In this document: positions 25,172 to 32,281 of the stretch, piece by piece
Layout: every line of letters begins with the position of its first letter
Position numbering within the stretch: position 1 is the first letter of the stretch
Source: Alphaproteobacteria bacterium
GTDB lineage: Bacteria; Pseudomonadota; Alphaproteobacteria; Rs-D84
Direction of reading: 5' to 3'
Assembly: GCA_017631895.1 (NCBI GenBank)
Contig: JAGBSK010000046.1
Span: 1-34,726, forward strand
Length of the DNA stretch: 34,726 bases
Position numbers and translations under genes: made by a program
Notes under the pieces: model-generated
Told to the model about the DNA's origin: nothing
The model's database searches: none
What the model saw: the letters and a program-made list of their open reading frames with translations, nothing else

Positions 25172-25369
25172 AAAAGAACTCCTATCTGTTTATCAGTAAT
25201 AGGAGTCGGGAAGTTCGATAAGTCAGATAACTTTGACCTTGTGGTTTTTAGATGCGGACACCGCAACCTGTTGTATAGCCACAACTTCCCGACCTTTTAT
25301 GTCGGGACGGTTAGTCAAAACAAATGCTTGTTAGTTATCTGGGTTATCGACGCCCAACTGCTAACTGAC
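25172..25369 (-). promoter_or_regulatory. Structured GT6 mRNA leader, candidate riboswitch-like element
   Basis: There is no gene in this 290-nt divergent gap. All stems are exact complements. Arms 25178-25185 and 25199-25206 (8 bp) enclose the GT6 AGGAG. Arms 25205-25215 and 25283-25293 (11 bp) compete with 25287-25293 and 25301-25307 (7 bp). Arms 25215-25232 and 25333-25350 (7 + 9 bp) compete with a local 25330-25334/25361-25365 hairpin. Smaller stems are 25232-25237/25314-25319, 25239-25244/25279-25284 and 25253-25257/25261-25265. A minus-strand promoter would start the RNA at about 25369, right at the first stem. The helices themselves do not fix the strand. It matches no riboswitch, 6S, tmRNA or SRP signature I know. 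Confidence 0.6.
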
Positions 25370-25375
25370 ATAGGT

Positions 25376-25404
25376 ATGATAAAGGAATATTTACCCAAAC
25401 GCAA
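25376..25404 (-). promoter_or_regulatory. Promoter of the GT6 leader
   Basis: Minus strand: -35 TTGCGT (25399-25404), a 17-nt spacer and -10 TATCAT (25376-25381). The start would be near 25369, leaving a leader of about 198 nt. Confidence 0.6.
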
Positions 25405-25425
25405 TCATATATTCCTGGAAATGGC

Positions 25426-25454
25426 TTGAACGATGGTGTGGTTTTTGATATAAT
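25426..25454 (+). promoter_or_regulatory. Amidase promoter, leaderless type
   Basis: -35 TTGAAC (25426-25431), a 17-nt spacer and a perfect -10 TATAAT (25449-25454), then 7 nt (AAAAGCC) to the ATG. There is no Shine-Dalgarno. Confidence 0.75.
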
Positions 25455-25461
25455 AAAAGCC

Positions 25462-26631
25462 ATGAAAATTACCCGTCGAAATCTTTTAAAAATCACCGGT
25501 TTTTCTGTTCTGGCGGCATCTGTTTTGCCACGTGTTGCGTTTGCGGCGCGCAATTCCCTGCGGTCTTTGCGCACGGGGGTGCAACCCGGCAATAAAACGC
25601 GTTTGGTGATTGAAACGTCAATGCGTCCATCGTATTCCCTGTCATACCCTGCGGGCCAGTTGGTGGTTAATATCGCAAATACTGCGGCGAATACATCTGT
25701 TGTGGCAAAATTGGCGTCCGACGGTCTGGTAAAATCAATATCCCAGACACAAAACGGCGACGGTTTGCAAATTATCGCGAATCTGAAAAAATCAATTGCC
25801 CAGATTCCAAAATCTGGTGTGATGATATTGGAACCCAATGGCGACAATGATTATCGTCTTGTACTGGATTTTATCGCGGGCACAACGGGGACGACCGCAA
25901 ATGATACTTACACAACAACGTCTGCCACGGCGACAACTGCAATTACGGCCGCTCGCAAATACGTTATTGTTGTTGATGCCGGCCATGGGGGCAAGGATCC
26001 GGGCTGTATCGGCAAGGGCGGCACCCGCGAAAAAGACATTGTGTTATCAGTTGCGAAAAAGTTGAAAAACAAATTGGATGCAAACGGTTTCAAAACATAC
26101 CTGACGCGTGACGGCGATAAATACTTAAAGTTGGCGGACCGTGCCGCCATTGCCGAAAAACGCAAGGCAGACCTGTTTATATCGCTGCACGCCAACGCGA
26201 ACCCAAGTCGCCAAATGAAGGGTTTTTCAATCTATACCCTGTCTGAAAAGGCGTCGGACGAAGAGGCTAAAAAACTGGCCGAGGCTGAAAACGCCGCCGA
26301 CAAAATCGGGGTCGAGGGCTTTACCGAATTCGAAGAAAACATCCGTATCGCATTGTCATCTTTGCAACAACATGCCGTCGCGGAAATGAGCGAAGAATAC
26401 GCCACCGGCTGTGCAAAATCGTTCAAGCGTGCATCTATTGAACAGCAACCCGGGCCCGACGTACGCCATGCACCGTTTGCGGTTTTACGTTCGACCGTTC
26501 CGGGCGCGTTGTTGGAATTGGGGCACCTGTCCAACGTCGCCGAAGAAAAGTTATTAAAGACATCGTCGCACCAGGACAAATTGGTCGCCGCAATCGTCAA
26601 ATCGGTCAAGAACTATAACTTCGAAGTATAA
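25462..26631 (+). CDS. amiC: N-acetylmuramoyl-L-alanine amidase, AmiC type, Tat-exported
   Basis: This amidase splits daughter-cell peptidoglycan by cutting the bond between muramic acid and L-Ala. The 389-residue protein starts with a twin-arginine signal (TRRNLLK, then a hydrophobic stretch, cleavage after AFA). An AMIN domain (about 35-140), which targets the division septum, is joined by a Thr/Ala-rich linker (about 140-165) to an Amidase_3 domain. Zinc and catalytic residues are in VDAGHGGKD, the Glu of TREKDI, SLHANAN and the C-terminal LLELGHLSN. An insertion (about 250-310) matches the regulatory helix released by EnvC-type activators, by family analogy. The ATG is chosen because the signal begins there; the upstream TTG is the -35 box. 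Confidence 0.95.
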   Translation: MKITRRNLLKITGFSVLAASVLPRVAFAARNSLRSLRTGVQPGNKTRLVIETSMRPSYSLSYPAGQLVVNIANTAANTSVVAKLASDGLVKSISQTQNGDGLQIIANLKKSIAQIPKSGVMILEPNGDNDYRLVLDFIAGTTGTTANDTYTTTSATATTAITAARKYVIVVDAGHGGKDPGCIGKGGTREKDIVLSVAKKLKNKLDANGFKTYLTRDGDKYLKLADRAAIAEKRKADLFISLHANANPSRQMKGFSIYTLSEKASDEEAKKLAEAENAADKIGVEGFTEFEENIRIALSSLQQHAVAEMSEEYATGCAKSFKRASIEQQPGPDVRHAPFAVLRSTVPGALLELGHLSNVAEEKLLKTSSHQDKLVAAIVKSVKNYNFEV

Positions 26632-26654
26632 AAACACCCCGCGATATGCGGGGT
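26630..26654 (-). terminator. tRNA-Ser(CGA) terminator, possibly also serving the amidase gene
   Basis: ACCCCGC (26636-26642) pairs with GCGGGGT (26648-26654). Leftward it is followed by GTTTTTAT, so it suits the tRNA best. Rightward there is little T tail. Confidence 0.75.
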
Positions 26655-26660
26655 AAATAG

Positions 26661-26751
26661 TGGCGGAGACGAAGGGATTTGAACCCTTGATACGGGGTTG
26701 CCGTATACACGATTTCGAGTCGCGCGCATTCAACCGCTCTGCCACGTCTCC
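26661..26751 (-). tRNA. tRNA-Ser (anticodon CGA)
   Basis: This is a 91-nt class II tRNA. Acceptor GGAGACG pairs with CGTCTCC, discriminator G, and CCA is encoded. The anticodon loop CTCGAAA gives CGA, for UCG codons. A long variable arm and the GGTTCAAAT T-loop are present. It is the second serine tRNA of the window. Confidence 0.97.
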
Positions 26752-26799
26752 GTGCCCGCCATTATAACCACCATGGGATTATTTTGCAAGGGGTTTTAT

Positions 26800-26827
26800 T
26801 TGACTTTTTTATGCGCAATGGTACCAT
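26800..26827 (+). promoter_or_regulatory. Possible ATL promoter, leaderless type
   Basis: -35 TTGACT (26800-26805), a 16-nt spacer and a weak -10 TACCAT (26822-26827), 7 nt before the ATG. It is the weakest of the leaderless set. Confidence 0.4.
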
Positions 26828-26834
26828 CCACAAT

Positions 26835-27179
26835 ATGGAAAAAACATTTAATGAAAAGGTTTATGATACCGTCGCGCGAATCCCTTATGGGCGGGTGGCA
26901 ACATTCGGTCAAATCGCACAAATGATTGGTCGCCCGCGCTGTGCACGCTTTGTTGGCTATGCGTCTAATAATCGTGATTACTGGCACCTGCCGTGGCATC
27001 GCGTCGTGTTCAAAGACGGCGTTCTGAACCCGGGCATGCCCGATGCGCAATATCGCGCCCTGCGTGCCGAAGGCGTCAAATTTGACCGTGAAAAACGCGT
27101 TATTATGACGGATTATCAGTGGGACCCCGAACGCGACGGCGCGCCCATGGATATACGCGATTTTCCGCTGGTATTTTGA
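26835..27179 (+). CDS. Alkyltransferase-like protein (ATL, MGMT fold)
   Basis: This 114-residue protein is the DNA-binding half of an O6-alkylguanine transferase. It has the helix-turn-helix (GRVATFGQIAQMIGRPRCARFVGYA) and the active-site loop, but the loop reads PWHRV (53-57) where the repair enzymes have PCHRV. The Trp-for-Cys change defines ATL proteins, which cannot take up the alkyl group. They bind O6-alkylguanine, flip it out and hand the lesion to nucleotide excision repair. The Arg finger is present in PRCARFV. The short C-terminal tail after MTDYQW is extra. ATG 26835 begins the family-typical KTFNEKVYDTVARIPYG; an in-frame ATG at 26811 is possible. Confidence 0.93.
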   Translation: MEKTFNEKVYDTVARIPYGRVATFGQIAQMIGRPRCARFVGYASNNRDYWHLPWHRVVFKDGVLNPGMPDAQYRALRAEGVKFDREKRVIMTDYQWDPERDGAPMDIRDFPLVF

Positions 27180-27191
27180 ACCAGAACCAAA

Positions 27192-27220
27192 CCGGGCGGT
27201 CTGCGCCCGGATTATTTTTT
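27192..27220 (+). terminator. ATL gene terminator
   Basis: CCGGGCG (27192-27198) pairs with CGCCCGG (27204-27210), followed by ATTATTTTTT. The T tract overlaps the end of the converging peroxiredoxin gene. Confidence 0.85.
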
Positions 27221-27931
27221 ACCAGATTCTTGTTTCCCGATTTTCCTAAAAACAGCATCTTTGTCCAACTTTTTATATTTCATAAACCATGGGTGATTAC
27301 CCGTTTCTTGACGCACGGCATTTACGGTTGTCGGCGCCGGCTGTAATACGTCGTCGCCCGGCATCCAATTTGCGGGTATGGCAACCCCAAACGCATCGCC
27401 CGTCTGCAAACCGACAATCATTCGTTTGATTTCGGCAATATTGCGCCCCAGTACCGCCGGGTAATATAAAATCGCGCGTACGGTGCCCATTGGGTCAATA
27501 ATAAACACAGCGCGCACCGCATGAGTGTCCGACGTTTTTGTATGAATCATTCCGTACATTTTTGCAATTTTTCCCGTCATATCATCGATTAATGGAAATG
27601 TTATTTTTTCGCCACCGGGCATTTTTTCAATCGCATCAAACCACGCCAGATGTGATGACAATGCGCCCACAGACAGCCCGACCAACTGAACATTTAATTT
27701 TTCAAATGCGTCCATTTCGCGTTGAAAAGCAATAAATTCAGATGTACAAACCGGTGTAAAGTCCGACGGGTGCGAAAAGAACACAATCCATTTGCCCGCA
27801 AAATCCGCCGGAAATTTAATTGGTCCGTTTGTTGTGCTGGCGCTAAATTCTGGGGCTTTTGTTCCAATTAACGGTATTGTTGGTGGCGCAGGTTGTTCGG
27901 CATATTCGCATAAATCGAATAAATCATCCAT
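27212..27931 (-). CDS. Peroxiredoxin, Prx6-like
   Basis: This is a 239-residue thiol peroxidase that reduces H2O2 and organic peroxides. The peroxidatic site is HPSDFTPVCTSEF, with Cys62; the catalytic Thr and Arg are in DFTPVCT and the later VRAVF segment. The long C-terminal part (NWMPGDDVLQPAPTT, then to residue 239) is that of the Prx6/AhpC-like 1-Cys group. No resolving Cys exists near the C-terminus; the only other Cys is Cys8, in a short N-terminal extension, which might take that role. AAGGAG lies 8 nt before the ATG. It probably complements the superoxide dismutase encoded 2.2 kb away. Confidence 0.94.
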   Translation of the reverse strand: MDDLFDLCEYAEQPAPPTIPLIGTKAPEFSASTTNGPIKFPADFAGKWIVFFSHPSDFTPVCTSEFIAFQREMDAFEKLNVQLVGLSVGALSSHLAWFDAIEKMPGGEKITFPLIDDMTGKIAKMYGMIHTKTSDTHAVRAVFIIDPMGTVRAILYYPAVLGRNIAEIKRMIVGLQTGDAFGVAIPANWMPGDDVLQPAPTTVNAVRQETGNHPWFMKYKKLDKDAVFRKIGKQESGKK

Positions 27932-28014
27932 ATTTTTTTCTCCTTTGACATGTTTGAATGTATCATTTTTGGCGGATTTTTGGCACAGGAACGTATTCCG
28001 AACAAATAAAAAAC

Positions 28015-28041
28015 TTTACTCTTGATAAAATGTGCTAAGAT
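28015..28041 (+). promoter_or_regulatory. ihfB-accDA promoter
   Basis: TTTACT (28015-28020), a 15-nt spacer and an extended -10 TGTGCTAAGAT (core 28036-28041). The -35 is weak and the extended -10 is the stronger part. Confidence 0.5.
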
Positions 28042-28076
28042 ATAAATAATAAAGGGCAAGAATAAAGGATATAAAT

Positions 28077-28358
28077 ATGAAAAGGTCAGACATTGTACGT
28101 TCTATTCAGGTTCGATTCAAACACATGCGCGCGAATGACGCAGCGGCAATTTTAGATACTGTATCGGACCATATGATTGAATCTGTTGCCAACGGCGATC
28201 GTATTGAAATTCGTGGCTTTGGCACGTTCCAGCCACGCGCCCGCGCAACCAAGATTGGATATAATCCCTGTACGGGTCAGCCTATGCCATTACCGGCCAG
28301 CACGACTATCCTGTTCAAGCCAAGTCGTGAATTAACCAAAAAGATGAATGGACAGTAA
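28077..28358 (+). CDS. ihfB: Integration host factor beta-like HU/IHF protein
   Basis: This 93-residue nucleoid protein of the HU/IHF family starts MKRSDIVRSIQVRF, with central RIEIRGFGTFQPRARATKIGYNPCTG and a C-terminal FKPSRELTKKM. The R-I-E-I-R-G-F-G-T-F core and SDIVRSI start are closer to IHF-beta than to HU, while the 23857 protein is clearly HU. IHF works as an alpha/beta heterodimer, and no alpha subunit is in the window. AAAGGAT precedes the ATG. The stop is only 2 nt from the accDA start, so nucleoid protein and fatty-acid enzyme are translationally linked, an unusual pairing. Confidence 0.88.
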   Translation: MKRSDIVRSIQVRFKHMRANDAAAILDTVSDHMIESVANGDRIEIRGFGTFQPRARATKIGYNPCTGQPMPLPASTTILFKPSRELTKKMNGQ

Positions 28359-28360
28359 TT

Positions 28361-30106
28361 ATGTTATTTGGAAAAAAGTCAGGCATAAAAAATCGTAATC
28401 GTGAACGATATGAGCGCGTTCGTCGCCTGATGTGGATTAAGTGCGAGGCTTGTGGAAAACTGGTCTATTACAAAGATTACAAAGACAACAAATACATTTG
28501 CCCCAGTTGTGGTCGTGCCTTTATTATGACCCCAAAGCAACGTTTTGATTTGCTGTTTGACGATAATACCTGGGAAAAATTAACGCCGCCAAGTGTGTCG
28601 GACGATCCGTTAAAATTTGTTGATCGTGTGGCTTATACCGACCGTTTGGATGATGCGCGTTCTGAAACGGGTTGTTATGACGCGGTGTCAACGGCGGACG
28701 GCACAATCGGTGGTATTCCGTCAACGGTATGCGTATTAAATGGACTGTTTATGATGGGGTCCATGGGACGTGCGGCTGGTGATGCAATTGTTGCTGCAAT
28801 GGAACATGCGGTCGCGGAACGCCGTCCTTTTATTATGGTTACATCAAGTGGTGGCGCGCGCATGCAGGAAAACATCCTGTCGTTAATGCAGATGGCACGC
28901 ACAACCGTTGCTGTGAATAAATTGCACGCAAATGGAATCCCTTATATTGTTTTATTGACGGACCCAACGTTCGGTGGGGTCACCGCATCGTTTGCGATGC
29001 TGGGCGATATTCATATTGCAGAAAAGGGCGCACGTATTGGTTTTGCGGGTCGTCGCGTAATTGAACAGAATATTCGTGAAAAATTACCATCTAATTTCCA
29101 GACCGCGGAATATTTGTATGAACATGGCATGGTTGACATGGTCGTCGCGCGTGGTGATTTACACGATGCGATTGCAAAAATTTTGGCTGTGTTGACTAAA
29201 CAGGAACGTACCCAAAAACAAATTGTTGCAACCACACCATCACATGATGCGTCTAAAAAAATCCGTGGCATGGGCGAAAACGAAGCGTATGACAAAGTAC
29301 TGCTTGCGCGTCATGAAAACCGCCCGCACTTCTTGGATTATATCAATGGCATTGTTGATGATTGGACATACCTTGCCGGCGACAGATTGTATTCAGAAGA
29401 CGCGGCAATGGGTTCTGGTATTGGCTTTTGGCGTGGGATTCCTGCGGTAATTATCGGCCAGGAACAGGGACGCACCATTGAAACACGTCAAAAACATCGT
29501 TTTGGTATGGCGAACCCAGACGGCTATCGCAAGGCTATTCGTATGATGAAGTTGGCGGAAAAATTCAACCTGCCATTGATTTCATTGTTTGATACCGCTG
29601 GTGCATTTGCGGGCCGCGAAGGCGAAGAACGCGGCCAATCCCAGGCGGTTGCATCATCGATTGCGGCTGGTCTGTCCATGCGTGCGCCTTATGTCGCCGT
29701 TAATACGGGCCAGGGTGGCTCCGGCGGTGCGATTGCGATTGGTACGGGCGACCGTGTTCTGATGATGGAAAACGCGATATATTCGGTTATCGCGCCTGAA
29801 TCATGTGCAAGTATTTTGTGGCGCGACAACAAATTCCGTGCGACTGCTTCGGCAGCTATGAAATTGACCGCGCGTGATATGGCTGATATGAACGTTATTG
29901 ATGAAATAATTCATGAACCGGCAGGTGGCGCACACACAGACTGGCAAACTACAATGGAATTGTTGGCAAATTCTGTCGCAGAACAGATTAAGGAACTGCA
30001 ACAAATTCCTGTTAACGAATTGCCGGCGCGTCGCGCGGATAAATTCTTGGCGATGACACGGGATGTTGAAATATATCAGCCCGAACACATCGGCGAAGAA
30101 CACTAA
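28361..30106 (+). CDS. accDA: Fused acetyl-CoA carboxylase carboxyltransferase (beta-alpha)
   Basis: This single 581-residue protein carries both halves of the carboxyltransferase, which moves CO2 from biotin to acetyl-CoA to give malonyl-CoA, the first step of fatty-acid synthesis. Residues 1-290 are AccD: a zinc finger with Cys28, 31, 47 and 50, MGSMGRAAGD, and TSSGGARMQE. Residues of about 305-560 are AccA: ARHENRPHFLDYI, FDTAGAFAGREGEERGQ, GQGGSGGAIAIG, IYSVIAPESCASILW and EPAGGAH. The short linker has no stop or frame change. The N-terminal helical region of normal AccA (about 50 residues) is missing. It is translated 2 nt after ihfB. accB and accC must lie elsewhere. Confidence 0.95.
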   Translation: MLFGKKSGIKNRNRERYERVRRLMWIKCEACGKLVYYKDYKDNKYICPSCGRAFIMTPKQRFDLLFDDNTWEKLTPPSVSDDPLKFVDRVAYTDRLDDARSETGCYDAVSTADGTIGGIPSTVCVLNGLFMMGSMGRAAGDAIVAAMEHAVAERRPFIMVTSSGGARMQENILSLMQMARTTVAVNKLHANGIPYIVLLTDPTFGGVTASFAMLGDIHIAEKGARIGFAGRRVIEQNIREKLPSNFQTAEYLYEHGMVDMVVARGDLHDAIAKILAVLTKQERTQKQIVATTPSHDASKKIRGMGENEAYDKVLLARHENRPHFLDYINGIVDDWTYLAGDRLYSEDAAMGSGIGFWRGIPAVIIGQEQGRTIETRQKHRFGMANPDGYRKAIRMMKLAEKFNLPLISLFDTAGAFAGREGEERGQSQAVASSIAAGLSMRAPYVAVNTGQGGSGGAIAIGTGDRVLMMENAIYSVIAPESCASILWRDNKFRATASAAMKLTARDMADMNVIDEIIHEPAGGAHTDWQTTMELLANSVAEQIKELQQIPVNELPARRADKFLAMTRDVEIYQPEHIGEEH

Positions 30107-30133
30107 AAAATCCCGCATGTGCGGGATTTTTAT
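30105..30133. terminator. Bidirectional terminator between accDA and sodB
   Basis: AAAAATCCCGC pairs with GCGGGATTTTT around ATGT, between converging genes. Confidence 0.9.
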
Positions 30134-30717
30134 TGTTTCAAATTTTCTGCCACGAAATTCCAATTTACAAGGTTGTCCAAGAACGCATCAATAAAATTCG
30201 CCCGTTTATTTTTATAGTCCAGATAGTACGCATGTTCCCATACGTCTAAATTTAATATGGGTTTCATATTATGTACAATTGGTGTATCTGCGTTCATAGT
30301 GTTTATAATGCGCAACACATCCCCGTCTCGTACCAGCCACGTATATCCGCTGCCGAAAACGCTTGTGGCGGCATCTTTGAATTGCTTCTTAAAGTTTTCA
30401 GCGCTGCCGAATTGTTCGATAATTTCATCTGGAATTTCTGCTGTGCATTTTGGACACATACCATGAAAAAAGAAATCGTGATTATAAACTTGCGCGGCGT
30501 TATTAAATATTTTTTGTTCATCTGATTTTCCCGCAGATTCTTGGATGATATCCATCAGGGACACTGATTCATACGGCGTATTTGCAATTAATTTATTCAG
30601 GTTGTCAATATATCCCGCCACGTGTTTGCCATGGTGAGTTTCGATTGTTTCGGCTGAAATATATGGTGCCAATGCATCGGTTGCGTACGGTAATGGAAAC
30701 TGTGCAAGTGTGAACAT
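30130..30717 (-). CDS. sodB: Superoxide dismutase, Fe type
   Basis: This 195-residue enzyme turns superoxide into O2 and H2O2. Metal ligands are His28 (ETIETHHGKH), the His of AAQVYNHDFFFH, and the Asp and His in LDVWEHAYYLDY. The Gln of AAQVYNH occupies the position that marks Fe enzymes (Mn enzymes have Gly there and a Gln elsewhere), so Fe is the predicted metal. Residues HDFFFHGM are a little unlike the usual HTFYW. There is no signal peptide, so it is cytosolic. A strong AAAGGAGGA site precedes the ATG. Confidence 0.95.
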   Translation of the reverse strand: MFTLAQFPLPYATDALAPYISAETIETHHGKHVAGYIDNLNKLIANTPYESVSLMDIIQESAGKSDEQKIFNNAAQVYNHDFFFHGMCPKCTAEIPDEIIEQFGSAENFKKQFKDAATSVFGSGYTWLVRDGDVLRIINTMNADTPIVHNMKPILNLDVWEHAYYLDYKNKRANFIDAFLDNLVNWNFVAENLKQ

Positions 30718-30792
30718 AATAGATTCCTCCTTTGGTGGGATGGTGCAAACTTTTTATATTGTCTGCAACAGGAAAGATTTATTAAAAACTGC

Positions 30793-30822
30793 TTGCGCGT
30801 GCATAAAAATATTTTCTATAAT
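30793..30822 (+). promoter_or_regulatory. Promoter of the CPHC thiol protein and cvpA
   Basis: -35 TTGCGC (30793-30798), an 18-nt spacer and a perfect -10 TATAAT (30817-30822). The leader is about 18 nt and contains AAAGGAG. Confidence 0.65.
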
Positions 30823-30846
30823 CGAACCATTGAAAGGAGTCTTAAT

Positions 30847-31434
30847 ATGAAAAAATTATCATTTTTATCTGCGGTCTTGGGTTTAACATTTGCTGGCGCG
30901 GCATCTGCGGCTGATATTACAATTTATTATTCGCCATCTTGCCCACATTGTCATCATGCACGCGAATTCATTTCCAACACATTGGTTTATGAATACCCAG
31001 AATTAAAGGTGACTGCGGTCAACGTTATGGACCAGGCAAACCTGCCGATGTTCCAGGAAGCATTGAAAAAATGTGAATTTGATAATGGCGGTGTGCCAGT
31101 TATGGTAATTGGCGACAAGTGCGAACAGGGTTATGCCGATTTCATGCAGGACACAATGCGCGAATATGTCGAAGTTGACATGTCCGACGAACAAAAGGCT
31201 GTTGCGGCAGAAAATAAAAAAGCCATGTCCGAAGATGCGGAAAAATTCAAATCTGAACATGCAGACCGCGCAAATGCCGTTGTTGAATACAATGCATCGG
31301 CGGTTGTCGAAGAACCGGTGGCAGAGGTCGCAAAAAAAAATGAAGGTGGCAGCACAATTTGGTTCTGGGGTCTGTTGATTGTTTTGGTTGCGGGTCTGGG
31401 CTATGTCTTGGTACGCAAAGACAACAAAAAATAA
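30847..31434 (+). CDS. Membrane-anchored thioredoxin-fold protein with CPHC site
   Basis: This 195-residue exported protein starts with a signal peptide (MKKLSFLSAVLGLTFAGAAS, cleavage after ASA). A compact thioredoxin/glutaredoxin fold follows, with the active site SCPHCHHA (Cys32, Cys35) and the cis-Pro in GGVPVMV. CPHC is the DsbA-type active site, strongly oxidising in known enzymes, but the domain here is small (about 85 residues) and lacks DsbA's helical insertion. An acidic, Ala/Glu-rich helical stalk (about 110-165) leads to a C-terminal membrane helix (WFWGLLIVLVAGLGYVLV) and a basic end. So the thiol domain should face the periplasm. It is co-transcribed with cvpA, 20 nt on. Confidence 0.85.
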   Translation: MKKLSFLSAVLGLTFAGAASAADITIYYSPSCPHCHHAREFISNTLVYEYPELKVTAVNVMDQANLPMFQEALKKCEFDNGGVPVMVIGDKCEQGYADFMQDTMREYVEVDMSDEQKAVAAENKKAMSEDAEKFKSEHADRANAVVEYNASAVVEEPVAEVAKKNEGGSTIWFWGLLIVLVAGLGYVLVRKDNKK

Positions 31435-31454
31435 TCACATAAATCGGAACGAAT

Positions 31455-32213
31455 ATGTTTGATTTAACAGCACTTGATTATGTATATGTGGGCGTCGTAT
31501 TGGCGTCCACAATCTGGGCGACAATTCGTGGTGGCGTTTATGAAACAATCGCAACGATGTCATGGGTTATTGCGGCGGTTTCTGCGCGTTTCGCATCCCC
31601 TTGGTTGGATAAATTATTACAGTCTTGGTTTGATTTGTCTGAATCAACGGTCGGCACATTGGTTGCGTCCTATTTTATCGTATTTTTTGCGATATTAATG
31701 CTGGTTGGTTTTTTGAATCAAAAACTGCGCGATAAAATCCAGGACAGCATTATGAACGTCACCGACAAGACGCTGGGGGTAATTTTTGGTATTATCCGCG
31801 GTATTGTTGTTATGGGGATATTCTATTGGGGTGCATTGTGGTATTATTCAGATACGCCATTTTTGCCAAAATGGTTGGCCCAGTCGCGTACGCGTCCGAT
31901 TATGCAAATTACTGCGGTTAAATTGGATGATTGGTTCTTTCCGGGACCTGAAAACAAGTTGTTGGCACGTGATATGGCGGGTACTCACCAGGCAATTGAA
32001 ATTTATAAAAATCTGATAAACCCTGCGGTCTCTGCCAATAAACAGTCAACAAAATCTGTCTCTGCGGGTACGGTTGAACCAGACACAGAAACTGGTTATA
32101 AATCATCTGAACGTGCCGCGTTGGAAAACCAGTTGTTGCAAAGTGAAACCGTTGCGCGCGCGGTCGAAGAACATGCCGATACGGAATCTGCCACGGAATC
32201 AATTGCAGAATAA
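31455..32213 (+). CDS. cvpA: CvpA family membrane protein
   Basis: This 252-residue protein of the CvpA family is named for its role in colicin V production and linked to envelope stress tolerance. Its biochemical job is not settled. It has four membrane helices within about the first 145 residues, including the conserved start LDYVYVGVVLASTIWATIRGG, and GVIFGIIRGIVVMG near 107-121. The rest is a hydrophilic C-terminal tail ending in Glu-rich sequence, probably cytosolic. In many alphaproteobacteria cvpA sits near radA or purF; neither is here. There is only a weak GGAACG ahead of the ATG, so it probably depends on the upstream gene for expression. Confidence 0.88.
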   Translation: MFDLTALDYVYVGVVLASTIWATIRGGVYETIATMSWVIAAVSARFASPWLDKLLQSWFDLSESTVGTLVASYFIVFFAILMLVGFLNQKLRDKIQDSIMNVTDKTLGVIFGIIRGIVVMGIFYWGALWYYSDTPFLPKWLAQSRTRPIMQITAVKLDDWFFPGPENKLLARDMAGTHQAIEIYKNLINPAVSANKQSTKSVSAGTVEPDTETGYKSSERAALENQLLQSETVARAVEEHADTESATESIAE

Positions 32214-32215
32214 AG

Positions 32216-32240
32216 AATCCCCCATGTGGGGATTTTTTAT
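32216..32240 (+). terminator. cvpA terminator
   Basis: AATCCCC (32216-32222) pairs with GGGGATT (32228-32234), followed by TTTTATTATT. Confidence 0.85.
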
Positions 32241-32247
32241 TATTGTC

Positions 32248-32275
32248 TTGATTTTGCATACAAAAGCACTATTAT
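32248..32275 (+). promoter_or_regulatory. rnj promoter
   Basis: -35 TTGATT (32248-32253), a 16-nt spacer and -10 TATTAT (32270-32275). The leader would be about 168 nt, the longest plus-strand one in the window. Confidence 0.55.
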
Positions 32276-32281
32276 ACGTCG

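Noticed and set aside
25172-25461. The structured region as 6S RNA, tmRNA, SRP RNA, an integron attC site or a retron
   Set aside because: No tmRNA tag or acceptor, no SRP GGAA loop motif, no 6S central bubble with conserved flanks, no attC R'/R'' pair in order and no reverse transcriptase nearby. The hidden GT6 ribosome-binding site favours a leader.
26554-26745. Minus-strand open frame over tRNA-Ser(CGA)
   Set aside because: Most of it is the tRNA itself. The product (MAERLNARDSKSCIRQPR) is a well-known artefact of such tRNAs.
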